Assembly: GCF_003583365.1 (NCBI RefSeq)
Contig: NZ_QXED01000002.1
Coordinates: 310,001-374,000 of the forward strand
DNA: 64,000 bases
Source of the DNA: Fibrisoma montanum
GTDB taxonomy: Bacteria > Bacteroidota > Bacteroidia > Cytophagales > Spirosomataceae
Direction: 5' to 3'
Shown: positions 17,948 through 25,255 of the stretch, piece by piece
Layout: the number at the start of each line of letters is the position of its first letter
Position numbering within the stretch: the stretch's first letter is position 1
Notes under the pieces: model-generated
Databases searched by the model: none
The model's input: the letters and a program-made list of their open reading frames with translations, nothing else
What the model was told of the DNA's origin: nothing
Position numbers and translations under genes: made by a program

Positions 17948-19084
17948 ATGAAAGTAACCCTACGTGAGAAGCCAATTAGTGATGCCCGTAAAAGTCTCTA
18001 CCTGGATTTCTATCCACCTATTCCACATCCGGAAACTGGCAAGCCGACACGCCGGGAATTCTTAGGGCTGTATATCTTCGAAAAGCCACGGACCGAACTG
18101 GATCGACGGCACAACAAGGAAACAAAGCTGTTAGCTCAGAATATTTGCGCCGGTCGACAGCTGGAGGTTCAGGCTGGTAACTACGGCTTTTTGAAAAAGA
18201 AGCTGAACGTAACGACTGACTTTCTACAATGGTTCAAGGATCAGGCCGATAAGCGGTTTAAAACCAACCAGACTAAAGCGCGGGGCAACTGGCTGTGTGT
18301 TTACCATCATCTGCATATTTTTAGTAATGGTCGTTTGCCTGTCGATGCCGTTACCGAAAGCTTTTGTCGACAGTTCAAAGAGTACCTGCTAACGGCTAAG
18401 AACCTTAACACGCAGCGGCTTAATAATCAAACCATATCCTACAGCACGGCCGTCGGTTACTTCATCATCTTTAAGACGGCTATCAAGCGGGCGGTTCAGG
18501 ACGGGGTACTGGCCAGCAATGTAGGAGAGAAGGTAAAGCCATATAAGCCCAAGGCTGCTGAGCGTACCTTTCTTAGCCTGGCCGAACTACAGGCCATAGC
18601 AAAGACCGATTGTGATATACCTCAGCTTAAACGAGCTGGGTTGTTTTCGGCCTTGACAGGCTTGCGTTACAGCGACATTGAAAAAATGACTTGGAGCGAG
18701 GTGTATGACGATGCGAACGGTCCATATATACGATTCATTCAGCGAAAGACCCAGGAAACCGAAACGTTACCCTTAAGCTCCCAGGCCCGGGCCCTCCTTG
18801 GTGAGCGTGGACGGGATGCTGAGCGGGTTTTTCCTCACCTGCTGTATTCCTCTCATCAGAACAATAAACTGCAGCAGTGGGCTACCAGCGCCGGCATTAA
18901 CCGGCCGATCACGTTCCATGCTTTCCGGCATACGTTCGCAACGCTCCAGCTTCAGAACGGTACCGACATCTATACCGTCTCCAAACTATTAGGCCATCAG
19001 GACCTGGCTACTACGCAGATCTACGCTCGGATCGTCAATGAACAGAAGCGGGCGGCTGTTGATCGGATTAAACTAGATATGTAA
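17948..19084 (+). CDS. Tyrosine recombinase/integrase
   Basis: A 378-residue site-specific recombinase. It has an N-terminal arm-binding part (about 1-85), a SAM-like core-binding domain (about 90-195) and a catalytic domain (about 205-370). Catalytic residues visible are Arg240 (TGLRYSD), Lys267 (QRKT), His324 and Arg327 (HAFRH), His350 (LLGHQ) and Tyr359 (TQIYARI). The set is complete, so it is probably active. It starts 200 nt after dnaJ, with the dnaJ terminator between them, and heads a long run of plus-strand mobile genes. Confidence 0.95.
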   Translation: MKVTLREKPISDARKSLYLDFYPPIPHPETGKPTRREFLGLYIFEKPRTELDRRHNKETKLLAQNICAGRQLEVQAGNYGFLKKKLNVTTDFLQWFKDQADKRFKTNQTKARGNWLCVYHHLHIFSNGRLPVDAVTESFCRQFKEYLLTAKNLNTQRLNNQTISYSTAVGYFIIFKTAIKRAVQDGVLASNVGEKVKPYKPKAAERTFLSLAELQAIAKTDCDIPQLKRAGLFSALTGLRYSDIEKMTWSEVYDDANGPYIRFIQRKTQETETLPLSSQARALLGERGRDAERVFPHLLYSSHQNNKLQQWATSAGINRPITFHAFRHTFATLQLQNGTDIYTVSKLLGHQDLATTQIYARIVNEQKRAAVDRIKLDM

Positions 19085-19096
19085 AATACCGTTGCT

Positions 19097-19831
19097 ATGT
19101 GGAGTATTTCCGTAGATGAGCACGCCTTAGACCTGCAAGAGGAAGCGTATGAAATTCGGGCAAGCTTTGTTAAACAAGTAGAAAAAGTATTGGACAATTG
19201 TCTGGATGATGATGAGCTCATATCCTGCCTGACTCGTTTCAACTGTATTTATCTTGAAGTATGGAATGAGCCTATCTGGCGGGACCACCATCTCAAAACG
19301 TTTGTCGAGTTTGCCCAATGGGAGTTGCAATTTGGCAATTGGCAAGGGTTAGATGGCTCTAAGTACGCCCGAAGCTGGGCGATGAATTGGATGGAAGATT
19401 GGACTGGCCAGCAAATTGTAGATATATGCGCCCGTCGGATAAGTCAAAAAGAAAACGAACATAATAAACAAAAAAATGACAGTGCATTAGGAGGAATAAG
19501 TTTTGCAGAATATTTAGATGCAGAAAACCGCGAGAATATTGTGAAAAGCCGTGAGGAAATAATGCAGTTTCTTATTGAAACGTATACTGGCAAAAGCCCA
19601 AAGGATTTTGCTTACATGCTGTATGCTTTGGATGGTCTCGAATTAATCAAACCCATCTTAGGACATAATCAAACCGCTTTGCATAAAGCACTAGTTACCT
19701 CTTTTGGAAATGTAGGTGGCCGATCCACATTACATACAAATATTCAACTTCTTCAAAGAGCAGAAATTAACGAAGAACTCCAGATAAAACGCCATAAACT
19801 GACAATTAACAATTTTTTGACTAATCATTGA
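19097..19831 (+). CDS. Hypothetical protein, 244 residues
   Basis: Starts 12 nt after the integrase stop, so it is probably co-transcribed. It is acidic and largely helical with no signal peptide or membrane segment, and rich in Trp in the first half (EVWNEPIWRDHH, MNWMEDWTGQ). The second half includes LIETYTGKSPKDFAYMLYALDGLEL. I recognise no family. Its GC content falls in the second half compared with the integrase. Position beside the integrase suggests an accessory or cargo gene of the element. Confidence 0.5.
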   Translation: MWSISVDEHALDLQEEAYEIRASFVKQVEKVLDNCLDDDELISCLTRFNCIYLEVWNEPIWRDHHLKTFVEFAQWELQFGNWQGLDGSKYARSWAMNWMEDWTGQQIVDICARRISQKENEHNKQKNDSALGGISFAEYLDAENRENIVKSREEIMQFLIETYTGKSPKDFAYMLYALDGLELIKPILGHNQTALHKALVTSFGNVGGRSTLHTNIQLLQRAEINEELQIKRHKLTINNFLTNH

Positions 19832-19866
19832 CAGTCAGAAATACAAATTAACCATACCTCAAATTT

Positions 19867-19892
19867 GACCCATCAACCAAACTTGATGGGTC
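19867..19892. promoter_or_regulatory. 10-bp hairpin just before the excisionase-like gene
   Basis: GACCCATCAA (19867-19876) and TTGATGGGTC (19883-19892) are perfect inverted repeats around 6 nt and end 2 nt before the ATG at 19895. It could be an operator for the HTH protein that follows, or a structure that hides the start codon. Confidence 0.6.
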
Positions 19893-19894
19893 TT

Positions 19895-20275
19895 ATGGCA
19901 AGTGAAAAAGATCTGATTACCGAAAACCCCTTTGCGATACTGGTCCGACGAATGAACCGTATAGAATCGCAGAACGAGCAAATTTTATGTTATCTACAAG
20001 GTAAGGAATCATCTTCAGCCTCTTCAGATGAGATCTTAACCATTGACCAGGCTGCTGATTTCCTGCATCTAACAACTCAAACTATTTACGGCCTTGTCTC
20101 TGACCGTAAGATTCCGTTCTCCAAACCTACTGGATCTCGGCTATACTTCTCACGCTTAGAACTTATCGAGTGGCTGAAATCGCACAGAACAGCTACTGTT
20201 GACGAACAGGCTCAGCAGTATAATCAATCACGGTCAAGCCGCGGCAATCGCAGAGGGAAGGGGCAGGTAGCATGA
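19895..20275 (+). CDS. Helix-turn-helix, excisionase-like DNA-binding protein
   Basis: The open frame starts at a TTG at 19865 inside a hairpin; the ATG at 19895 is preferred (126 residues). An N-terminal coiled segment (RMNRIESQNEQILCYLQG) is followed by a MerR/excisionase-type HTH: LTIDQAADFLHLTTQTIYGL, then RKIPFSKPTGSRLYFSRLEL with the wing and WLKSH. This is the HTH_17/AlpA-like class often encoded next to integrases. Likely roles are directing excision or controlling the replication genes downstream. It overlaps the next gene by 4 nt (ATGA). Confidence 0.8.
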   Translation: MASEKDLITENPFAILVRRMNRIESQNEQILCYLQGKESSSASSDEILTIDQAADFLHLTTQTIYGLVSDRKIPFSKPTGSRLYFSRLELIEWLKSHRTATVDEQAQQYNQSRSSRGNRRGKGQVA

Positions 20276-20697
20276 AAAAGCTCCATCACGTCAAAGCTCC
20301 TGATGACCCTCAGCAGAAGCGTACGTTAATAGACCTGATTGTTGCCACTCTAAAGAGCCATGGCCGTAACGTAAGAGGGGTTTATGATCACTTAAGCTTA
20401 GAGGAACTGCAACATGGTGGTCTAAAAGGTCTATTACAACGACGGCCGTTAGATGGCGTTCGTTGTGAGATCGGCGGCAAAACCATAACCATTGAGGTTT
20501 TGTCCGGCCGTCAGGGTGAGCAGCCTGACGCCAATGGGCTACGGTTTGCCACGAATAACTACCCAAACTTCTGGAACTGGTTTCAAGTCGTTCTAACAAC
20601 GTCTGGCCAGCATCCTCGTATTTCGTCACGCTCCTCAAAACTTAGTCTAAGCTTACGGGCCGACTTGCGAAGATTGCCCCACACTAAAAAAAGATAG
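20272..20697 (+). CDS. Hypothetical protein of the replication operon, 141 residues
   Basis: Translationally coupled to the HTH gene (ATGA overlap) and 5 nt before the AAA ATPase. The middle reads CEIGGKTITIEVLSGRQGEQ, and farther on NYPNFWNWFQVVL. This loosely recalls the VRR-NUC / PD-(D/E)xK segment where an IEVK strand is followed by Gln-rich residues and an F..W, but the expected Lys is Leu here. If it descends from such nucleases the active site is gone. I do not assign a function. It probably acts with the HTH, ATPase and primase-like neighbours. Confidence 0.55.
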   Translation: MKKLHHVKAPDDPQQKRTLIDLIVATLKSHGRNVRGVYDHLSLEELQHGGLKGLLQRRPLDGVRCEIGGKTITIEVLSGRQGEQPDANGLRFATNNYPNFWNWFQVVLTTSGQHPRISSRSSKLSLSLRADLRRLPHTKKR

Positions 20698-20702
20698 CCG
20701 CC

Positions 20703-21968
20703 ATGAGTGAAGTCCAACCGTTCACCCAGGCGGCTAATCAAAGTCAAGTGCCTAAACAACAGGGTGAAGTTACGAAAAATATTAAAGTTCCACCCGGCGG
20801 GTCGCTCAATAACCTGACGTCAGCTCCGGCAACAAGTAACGTTCCTACAACCGATTTGCCTGACTTTGATCGGATACGGCAGACAGCTAGGGTAAAGCCA
20901 TCGGAGCAGTACGAACGGCCGGCTGTGTGTTTAACCGTTGAGGAGGGTGACAGCAAAAGCATTGTTGCCACTTTGGGCAATTTCTCCTTGCTCATCGGGA
21001 AGGCAAAGGGCGGGAAAACCTTTACAATTACCATCGCTGTCGCTGCGGCTATCAAGCAGGATCTTGTACTAGGATGCATTCGAGGTACTCTTCCCGCTGA
21101 TCGTCCGATAGTACTTTACTTTGACACAGAGCAAGGGCGTTACCATGTCTGGCGGGTAGTCAAGCGGATCTGTGCGTTAAGCGATATGGCCGAGCCCCCA
21201 AACCTGCAGGTGTATGCTTTGCGGTCTTATCCCACGCAAACCCGTCGGAAGTTCATTGATTGGCTGATCAACCAAACCCCGAATATAGGCCTGGTTGTAA
21301 TCGACGGCGTTCGTGATTTAGTCTACGATATCAACGACGGACAGGAGGCAACAGAAATCGCCAACGACCTCTTGCGCTGGACTGAAGAAAAGCGCATCCA
21401 TATCCTAACCGTCCTTCACCAAAACAAAGGCGATACCAATGCAAGGGGACACTTAGGTACAGAGCTGGTCAATAAAGCTGAAACGGTCATCACCTTAAGT
21501 AAAGATCCGTACGATAGAGACGTCAAAATCGTCGCACCAGAGTTTTGCCGGGATAAAGAGTTTTCACCGTTCTCGTTCGCCATTGATGAGCAAGGGTTGC
21601 CCTACCGGGTTGGTGACCTTAACTCTAGCAGCCAGTTTCCCGGCCAACCAGGCCATACTGTTTATCCCCACCGTCGATTAAAGCCCGGCAAGTTAACCCC
21701 CGCTACCATGGAGACGCATGAGAGCATCTTAGCCAAAGTCTTCAATGAACAAGAACCGACCGGGTATGCTGAAACCTGGCGCCGGATCAAGGGAGCCGCC
21801 GAATACTTAGGACAGCCAATCACGGATGCCTTGGCCAAAGAAGTGCTGACTTATTATCAATCTCAGGGATGGGTAAGAGCTATCAAGCCCGCCAAAGGGT
21901 ATCCGGTTTATTCTCGAATCACTACAGATTCATTATCTGACCCGACAACCGTTCTCAAACCGGTTTGA
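20703..21968 (+). CDS. RepA-like AAA ATPase (AAA_25 type)
   Basis: A 421-residue P-loop ATPase of the RecA/DnaB-like class that mobile elements use as a replicative helicase or loader. The Walker A is GKAKGGKT (99-106). A sensor-like LYFDTEQG follows (about 138-145). The Walker B is VVID (198-201), and then come VLHQNKGDTNARGHLGTELV and a C-terminal winged-helix-like region (about 340-410). The N-terminal 60 residues are low in complexity. The next gene is primase-like; between them lies a repeat-rich 110-nt region that could be the origin. Confidence 0.85.
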   Translation: MSEVQPFTQAANQSQVPKQQGEVTKNIKVPPGGSLNNLTSAPATSNVPTTDLPDFDRIRQTARVKPSEQYERPAVCLTVEEGDSKSIVATLGNFSLLIGKAKGGKTFTITIAVAAAIKQDLVLGCIRGTLPADRPIVLYFDTEQGRYHVWRVVKRICALSDMAEPPNLQVYALRSYPTQTRRKFIDWLINQTPNIGLVVIDGVRDLVYDINDGQEATEIANDLLRWTEEKRIHILTVLHQNKGDTNARGHLGTELVNKAETVITLSKDPYDRDVKIVAPEFCRDKEFSPFSFAIDEQGLPYRVGDLNSSSQFPGQPGHTVYPHRRLKPGKLTPATMETHESILAKVFNEQEPTGYAETWRRIKGAAEYLGQPITDALAKEVLTYYQSQGWVRAIKPAKGYPVYSRITTDSLSDPTTVLKPV

Positions 21969-22071
21969 AGTTGTTCAGACTAGTTTAGACTGATTTACAA
22001 ACTAGGTTAAAGTAAGTGGTTTTTTTATGCGCCTATATATAAGGCGCTTAAACCACTTTCCCAAACCACTT
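21956..22071. repeat. Repeat-rich region, candidate origin or operator
   Basis: It contains a 12-bp palindrome (21956-21967, over the ATPase stop codon) and the inverted pair CTAGTTT / AAACTAG (21980-21986, 21999-22005). The word AAGTGGTTT (22014-22022) is present once inverted and twice direct (AAACCACTT at 22050-22058 and 22063-22071). A GCGCCT/AGGCGC stem (22029-22034, 22042-22047) is nested inside. It lies between a RepA-like and a primase-like gene. Confidence 0.65.
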
Positions 22072-22077
22072 GTGATT

Positions 22078-23172
22078 ATGCAAAACGTTCTAGATGTTAA
22101 GGTTAGTTGGTTTGAGCGAGATAGCGCTCCTGATAAACCACGTGGACCGGTTAAGCTTTCCTACTGGGTTACTCGTCGATCGGCTCAGTTGGAAGCCCTC
22201 GTCGACCGGATTCGTTCCACGGCCGACGAGGGTGAGCGTAAAACGTTGAAGCGATCACTGATCGGCTTTACACCCCATGGGACATTTCGACATCGCAGCG
22301 GGAAGGGCTTCGTTCAGCATAGCGGCATAATATGTCTGGATATTGACGGCAAAGACAATGCCCACCTTGGCGATTTCGACCAGCTAAAAAGCTACCTCAG
22401 TCAGATTAAAGAAGTAGCCTATTGTGGTCTGTCTGTCTCCGGGAAAGGGTACTTTGTTCTCATCCCTATCGCTTATCCTGAACAACACGAAAAGCAGTTT
22501 GATGCCCTGGTCTGGGCATTTGCTCAGATGAATATTAAGGTCGATACGTCGGGCCGTAATTTAGACCGGTTCCGTTACTACTCCTATGATCCGGATGCGT
22601 ATATCAATTCACAAGCCCAACGCTTTACTGGTTTAACCAAACCACCAGTAAAAGCGGTACGGCCGGTACCGACTTACAGCATCAACACAGATAAGGGGGT
22701 GCTGCTGGAGCGGTTAGCCAATATGGTACGGAATGCGGCCGATGGCCAGAAACACCATGAGCTTTTAAAAGCGGCCAGACTAGCCGGCGGGTTGGTAGCT
22801 GGTGGTCAGCTGGCAGAAGATGAAGCGGCTGAGGTGTTAAATCAGGAGATCGCCAACCGACCTGATGTACGTGATGTGCAGGCTGCTTACAAAACGATCC
22901 GGGATGGTATTACCTATGGACTAAGCGATCCGATTTACGCAGAGGAGAGGCCAGCTCAATCTGATCAGAGTTTACCTCAACCTATCCATTACTTTCCTTC
23001 ATTTGAAATACTGACCGTTCAAATGGTCGACCAATACCCGGCCGAATGGGACGAGCCTGGCCAGCCGACCTGCCAGCTCGTTAGTAGTCCACGCCGGGAA
23101 GCCTTCGCCCGGTTATTAGGAGTCCGAGTTGAGGATTTAGATCTAACCACCTTCACACAACCCGCCCTATGA
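22078..23172 (+). CDS. Primase-like protein with BT4734/VirE-type N-terminal domain
   Basis: A 364-residue protein. The ATG at 22027 lies inside a hairpin, so 22078 is used. The first 200 residues match the BT4734-like/VirE_N region found in Bacteroidota mobile-element primases: GTFRHRSGKGFVQHSGIICL, then DIDGKDN, VAYCGLSVSGKGYFVLIPI and a final DRFRYYSYDPDAYIN. The aspartates in DIDGKD and the SGKGY box look like the metal and nucleotide positions of a primase-type fold. The rest (about 215-290) is helical and may be a linker to the partner helicase. It overlaps the next gene by 4 nt. Confidence 0.75.
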   Translation: MQNVLDVKVSWFERDSAPDKPRGPVKLSYWVTRRSAQLEALVDRIRSTADEGERKTLKRSLIGFTPHGTFRHRSGKGFVQHSGIICLDIDGKDNAHLGDFDQLKSYLSQIKEVAYCGLSVSGKGYFVLIPIAYPEQHEKQFDALVWAFAQMNIKVDTSGRNLDRFRYYSYDPDAYINSQAQRFTGLTKPPVKAVRPVPTYSINTDKGVLLERLANMVRNAADGQKHHELLKAARLAGGLVAGGQLAEDEAAEVLNQEIANRPDVRDVQAAYKTIRDGITYGLSDPIYAEERPAQSDQSLPQPIHYFPSFEILTVQMVDQYPAEWDEPGQPTCQLVSSPRREAFARLLGVRVEDLDLTTFTQPAL

Positions 23173-23579
23173 CCACCAAACAACTACGGCAGGCCATTGC
23201 CCGCCTATATCCCGATACATACAGCCGCTGGAGCTGGAAGCGCCTGCTGGCTGACTTTGTTGACCGTCACCTGAAGGCTTATATAGAGGAGGTAAAACGG
23301 GCCATAGTCAGCGGCCATCCAATTCCGGTTATACCCGATGACCTACGGGCCGCGGCTCCACTGCTGGCCAGACAACAACAGCTGACCTATGATGAGCTTG
23401 CCCTTAGTTGCTATATGCTGCAGCTGGAACTGGAAACAGCCAGACAGGAACGCGATCACCTGAAAAGACAAGCCGACCGGATGCACACTATAGCGATTAA
23501 TTCCCAGCAGGTAGCTGAGGAAAGTGTTACCCTACTGAAAAACCTGACCAACTGGAACCCCGACAGCCGGCTAAATTAA
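23169..23579 (+). CDS. Hypothetical small element protein, copy 1 of a tandem pair
   Basis: A 136-residue helical protein coupled to the primase-like gene by an ATGA overlap. The start reads AIARLYPDTYSRWSWKRLL, then ADFVDRHL, and later LTYDELALSCYMLQLE, followed by a coiled-coil-like tail ending NPDSRLN. The same layout is found in the next gene, so the two are diverged paralogues. No known family. It is probably a structural or regulatory protein of the element. Confidence 0.6.
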   Translation: MTTKQLRQAIARLYPDTYSRWSWKRLLADFVDRHLKAYIEEVKRAIVSGHPIPVIPDDLRAAAPLLARQQQLTYDELALSCYMLQLELETARQERDHLKRQADRMHTIAINSQQVAEESVTLLKNLTNWNPDSRLN

Positions 23580-23592
23580 ACCCGTGCCAACC

Positions 23593-23991
23593 ATGACCAC
23601 TCTGCAAATTGAACTGGCCAGCCGGTATCCGGATGCCTTTCAGATCGACACCTGGCAGGAACTGCTGCCCCGTTTCGTCGACGATCAGCTCGTGATCCAT
23701 TATGCCAGGTTAAGCCGGTTTTATGACCAGTGGAACCGCTGGCAGGCTAACCCACAACTGGAAGCCGAACCCCAACCGATTCCGCTGTCGGCTGAACTAC
23801 TGGAAGCCTGTGAGCTACTGGCTCAGCAGGATCAAAAGACTTACCAGGTTCTGGCCATGCAGTACCAGGTACTACAGTACGATAAACTGCAGCTACATAA
23901 GGCCCTGGAGCACGCTCACCGGATCATTAAGCATCTGCACCGGCACTATCACGAGCTGGTACCTGATGATCTGGCAAACCGGCTGAATTAA
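23593..23991 (+). CDS. Hypothetical small element protein, copy 2 of a tandem pair
   Basis: A 132-residue paralogue of the preceding protein: ELASRYPDAFQIDTWQELL, then PRFVDDQL, later KTYQVLAMQYQVLQYDKL and an ending DDLANRLN. A GTG at 23584 is an alternative start; the ATG at 23593 lines up best with copy 1. It is helical and Gln/His-rich, with no signal peptide. Function unknown; the tandem duplication inside a compact element suggests a selected role. Confidence 0.6.
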   Translation: MTTLQIELASRYPDAFQIDTWQELLPRFVDDQLVIHYARLSRFYDQWNRWQANPQLEAEPQPIPLSAELLEACELLAQQDQKTYQVLAMQYQVLQYDKLQLHKALEHAHRIIKHLHRHYHELVPDDLANRLN

Positions 23992-24037
23992 AGCGACACC
24001 GTAACGGGTCAAATCAGTTGGGTACGTTCGGCAAATT

Positions 24038-24316
24038 ATGGGTAACTTAGAGCTAGGTACCAGCAACCATCAAATGAGCAATTACACCGCGAACGAAATA
24101 GAACCGATGGGTCAGAAAAAGGGGGAGTGGCTGGAACCGCTGACGCCTTCGCTATCGGCCTGCGCGTTTTGTCAGCACTGGCGGGCCGATGCGTCGTGTT
24201 CGGCCTATCCGGACGGCATTCCCGACCGGTGGCTGTTTAGCGAAGCGGTGCACGATCAGGTTGAAGCCGATCAACTGTCAACCGTTGTATTCAATGCCAT
24301 TGCCGGCTTTCATTAA
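24038..24316 (+). CDS. Small Cys protein with AYPDGIP motif, copy 1
   Basis: A 92-residue member of a small family present three times in the window (also 24906 and 30819). Common core: C-x2-C-x-H, a short gap, then C-x-AYPDGIP, later HDQVEADQ and a final VVF. Phages encode short proteins near the head genes with a similar C-x2-C ... C-x-A-F/Y-PDGIP ... H ... D ... FE layout, from memory. This copy has a longer N-terminus and lacks the terminal FEP. It may bind a metal through the Cys/His set. It lies just before terS. Confidence 0.65.
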   Translation: MGNLELGTSNHQMSNYTANEIEPMGQKKGEWLEPLTPSLSACAFCQHWRADASCSAYPDGIPDRWLFSEAVHDQVEADQLSTVVFNAIAGFH

Positions 24317-24342
24317 GTAGTTCAAATTCCAAGCTATTCTCT

Positions 24343-24894
24343 ATGGACAACAATCAGCCACCCGATAACACCGATCCCTTAAAAGGCCTAACCACCCGTG
24401 AGCGCAAGTTTGTTCTACTCTACTGCCAATATCAGAACGCAGCCCGGGCCGCTCGGGAGGCTGGCTATTCGGCTCGTTCAGCCAAGCAGATTGGCCATGA
24501 GAACTTGACCAAACCTTACCTTTTAACCGCTATTTCAGCGGTGATGGATCAGTACGGCATGCCAGTCGGTGAGTGCATTGGCCGGCTAACCAAGTGGGGT
24601 AGAGGGAGTTTACGCCCGTTCATTACCGAAACCGGCGAGATTACTCTGACCACTGAAGAGGCTCAGGACAATCTCGAACTGCTCAAGAAAGTAAAGCACC
24701 GTAAAGAAGTGCGAACTACGGAAGAAGGCGAAACCATTGAAACGACCACCATTGAGATCGAACTGCACGATCCTAAAGATGCCGTCGATAAGATGATGCA
24801 GGTTCACGGCCGCTATAAGCAGGTGCCGGGCGATGCGGGTGGTAAGCCCCGGGCGGTGTATACCCTGCCCGATGGCACGACACTGGAGTTTTAA
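24343..24894 (+). CDS. Phage terminase small subunit
   Basis: A 183-residue TerS (terminase_2 type) that recognises packaging DNA. The N-terminal HTH region reads LTTRERKFVLLYCQYQ, then NAARAAREAGYSARSAKQIG and ENLTKPYL, the family signature. The central part is an oligomerisation helix with KWGRGSLRPFI. The C-terminal part has LHDPKDAVDKMMQVHGRY and a tail that would contact the large subunit. No large subunit is visible anywhere in the window, so it would have to work with one from another phage, as satellite TerS proteins do. Confidence 0.88.
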   Translation: MDNNQPPDNTDPLKGLTTRERKFVLLYCQYQNAARAAREAGYSARSAKQIGHENLTKPYLLTAISAVMDQYGMPVGECIGRLTKWGRGSLRPFITETGEITLTTEEAQDNLELLKKVKHRKEVRTTEEGETIETTTIEIELHDPKDAVDKMMQVHGRYKQVPGDAGGKPRAVYTLPDGTTLEF

Positions 24895-24905
24895 CGTAGT
24901 CCCCA

Positions 24906-25115
24906 ATGGATAAGCAAGCTAATCGTATTTTGTCAGCACCTGCCTGTTATTTCTGCGCCCACATGCGGGCCGGAAAGGCGGGTGTATACTGTTCTGCCTA
25001 TCCAGATGGCATTCCCGCCCGCATCAGAACACGCGGGTTTGTTCATGATCAGGTAGAGCCCGATCAGGTCGGCACAGATGTGTTCGAACCTATGAAGGAA
25101 GAAGTCGAGGTATAA
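24906..25115 (+). CDS. Small Cys protein with AYPDGIP motif, copy 2
   Basis: A 69-residue paralogue of the genes at 24038 and 30819: CYFCAHMRAGKAGVYC, then SAYPDGIP, HDQVEPDQVGTDVFEP and an acidic tail. It starts 11 nt after terS, so it is co-transcribed with it. Phage proteins of this kind sit in head-gene clusters. Three Cys and one His could form a metal site. Function unknown. Confidence 0.7.
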   Translation: MDKQANRILSAPACYFCAHMRAGKAGVYCSAYPDGIPARIRTRGFVHDQVEPDQVGTDVFEPMKEEVEV

Positions 25116-25143
25116 CTCTACTTCCCTCTATTAGTACGCTTAC

Positions 25144-25225
25144 CTTGGCCTTCCCCGGCCGCAATAGGGGTAGTATCTTGGCCTCCCCGGCCGTAATGGG
25201 TTAATCTTGGCTAGCCTGGCCGCAA
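25144..25225 (+). repeat. Three GC-rich direct repeats before the tape measure gene
   Basis: Units begin at 25144, 25177 and 25206 with CTTGGC. Units 1 and 2 have GGCC, 5-6 nt, then GGCCG; unit 3 is partly degenerate. All end in A-rich then G-rich bases. Each unit is itself a small inverted repeat. They fill the gap just where the missing head and tail genes would be expected. Confidence 0.6.
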
Positions 25226-25255
25226 AAGGCGTCTCACTTCAAAACCCATTATACC

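Noticed and set aside
25144-25225. CRISPR-like array
   Set aside because: There are only three imperfect units with spacers too short and similar; no cas genes are in the window.
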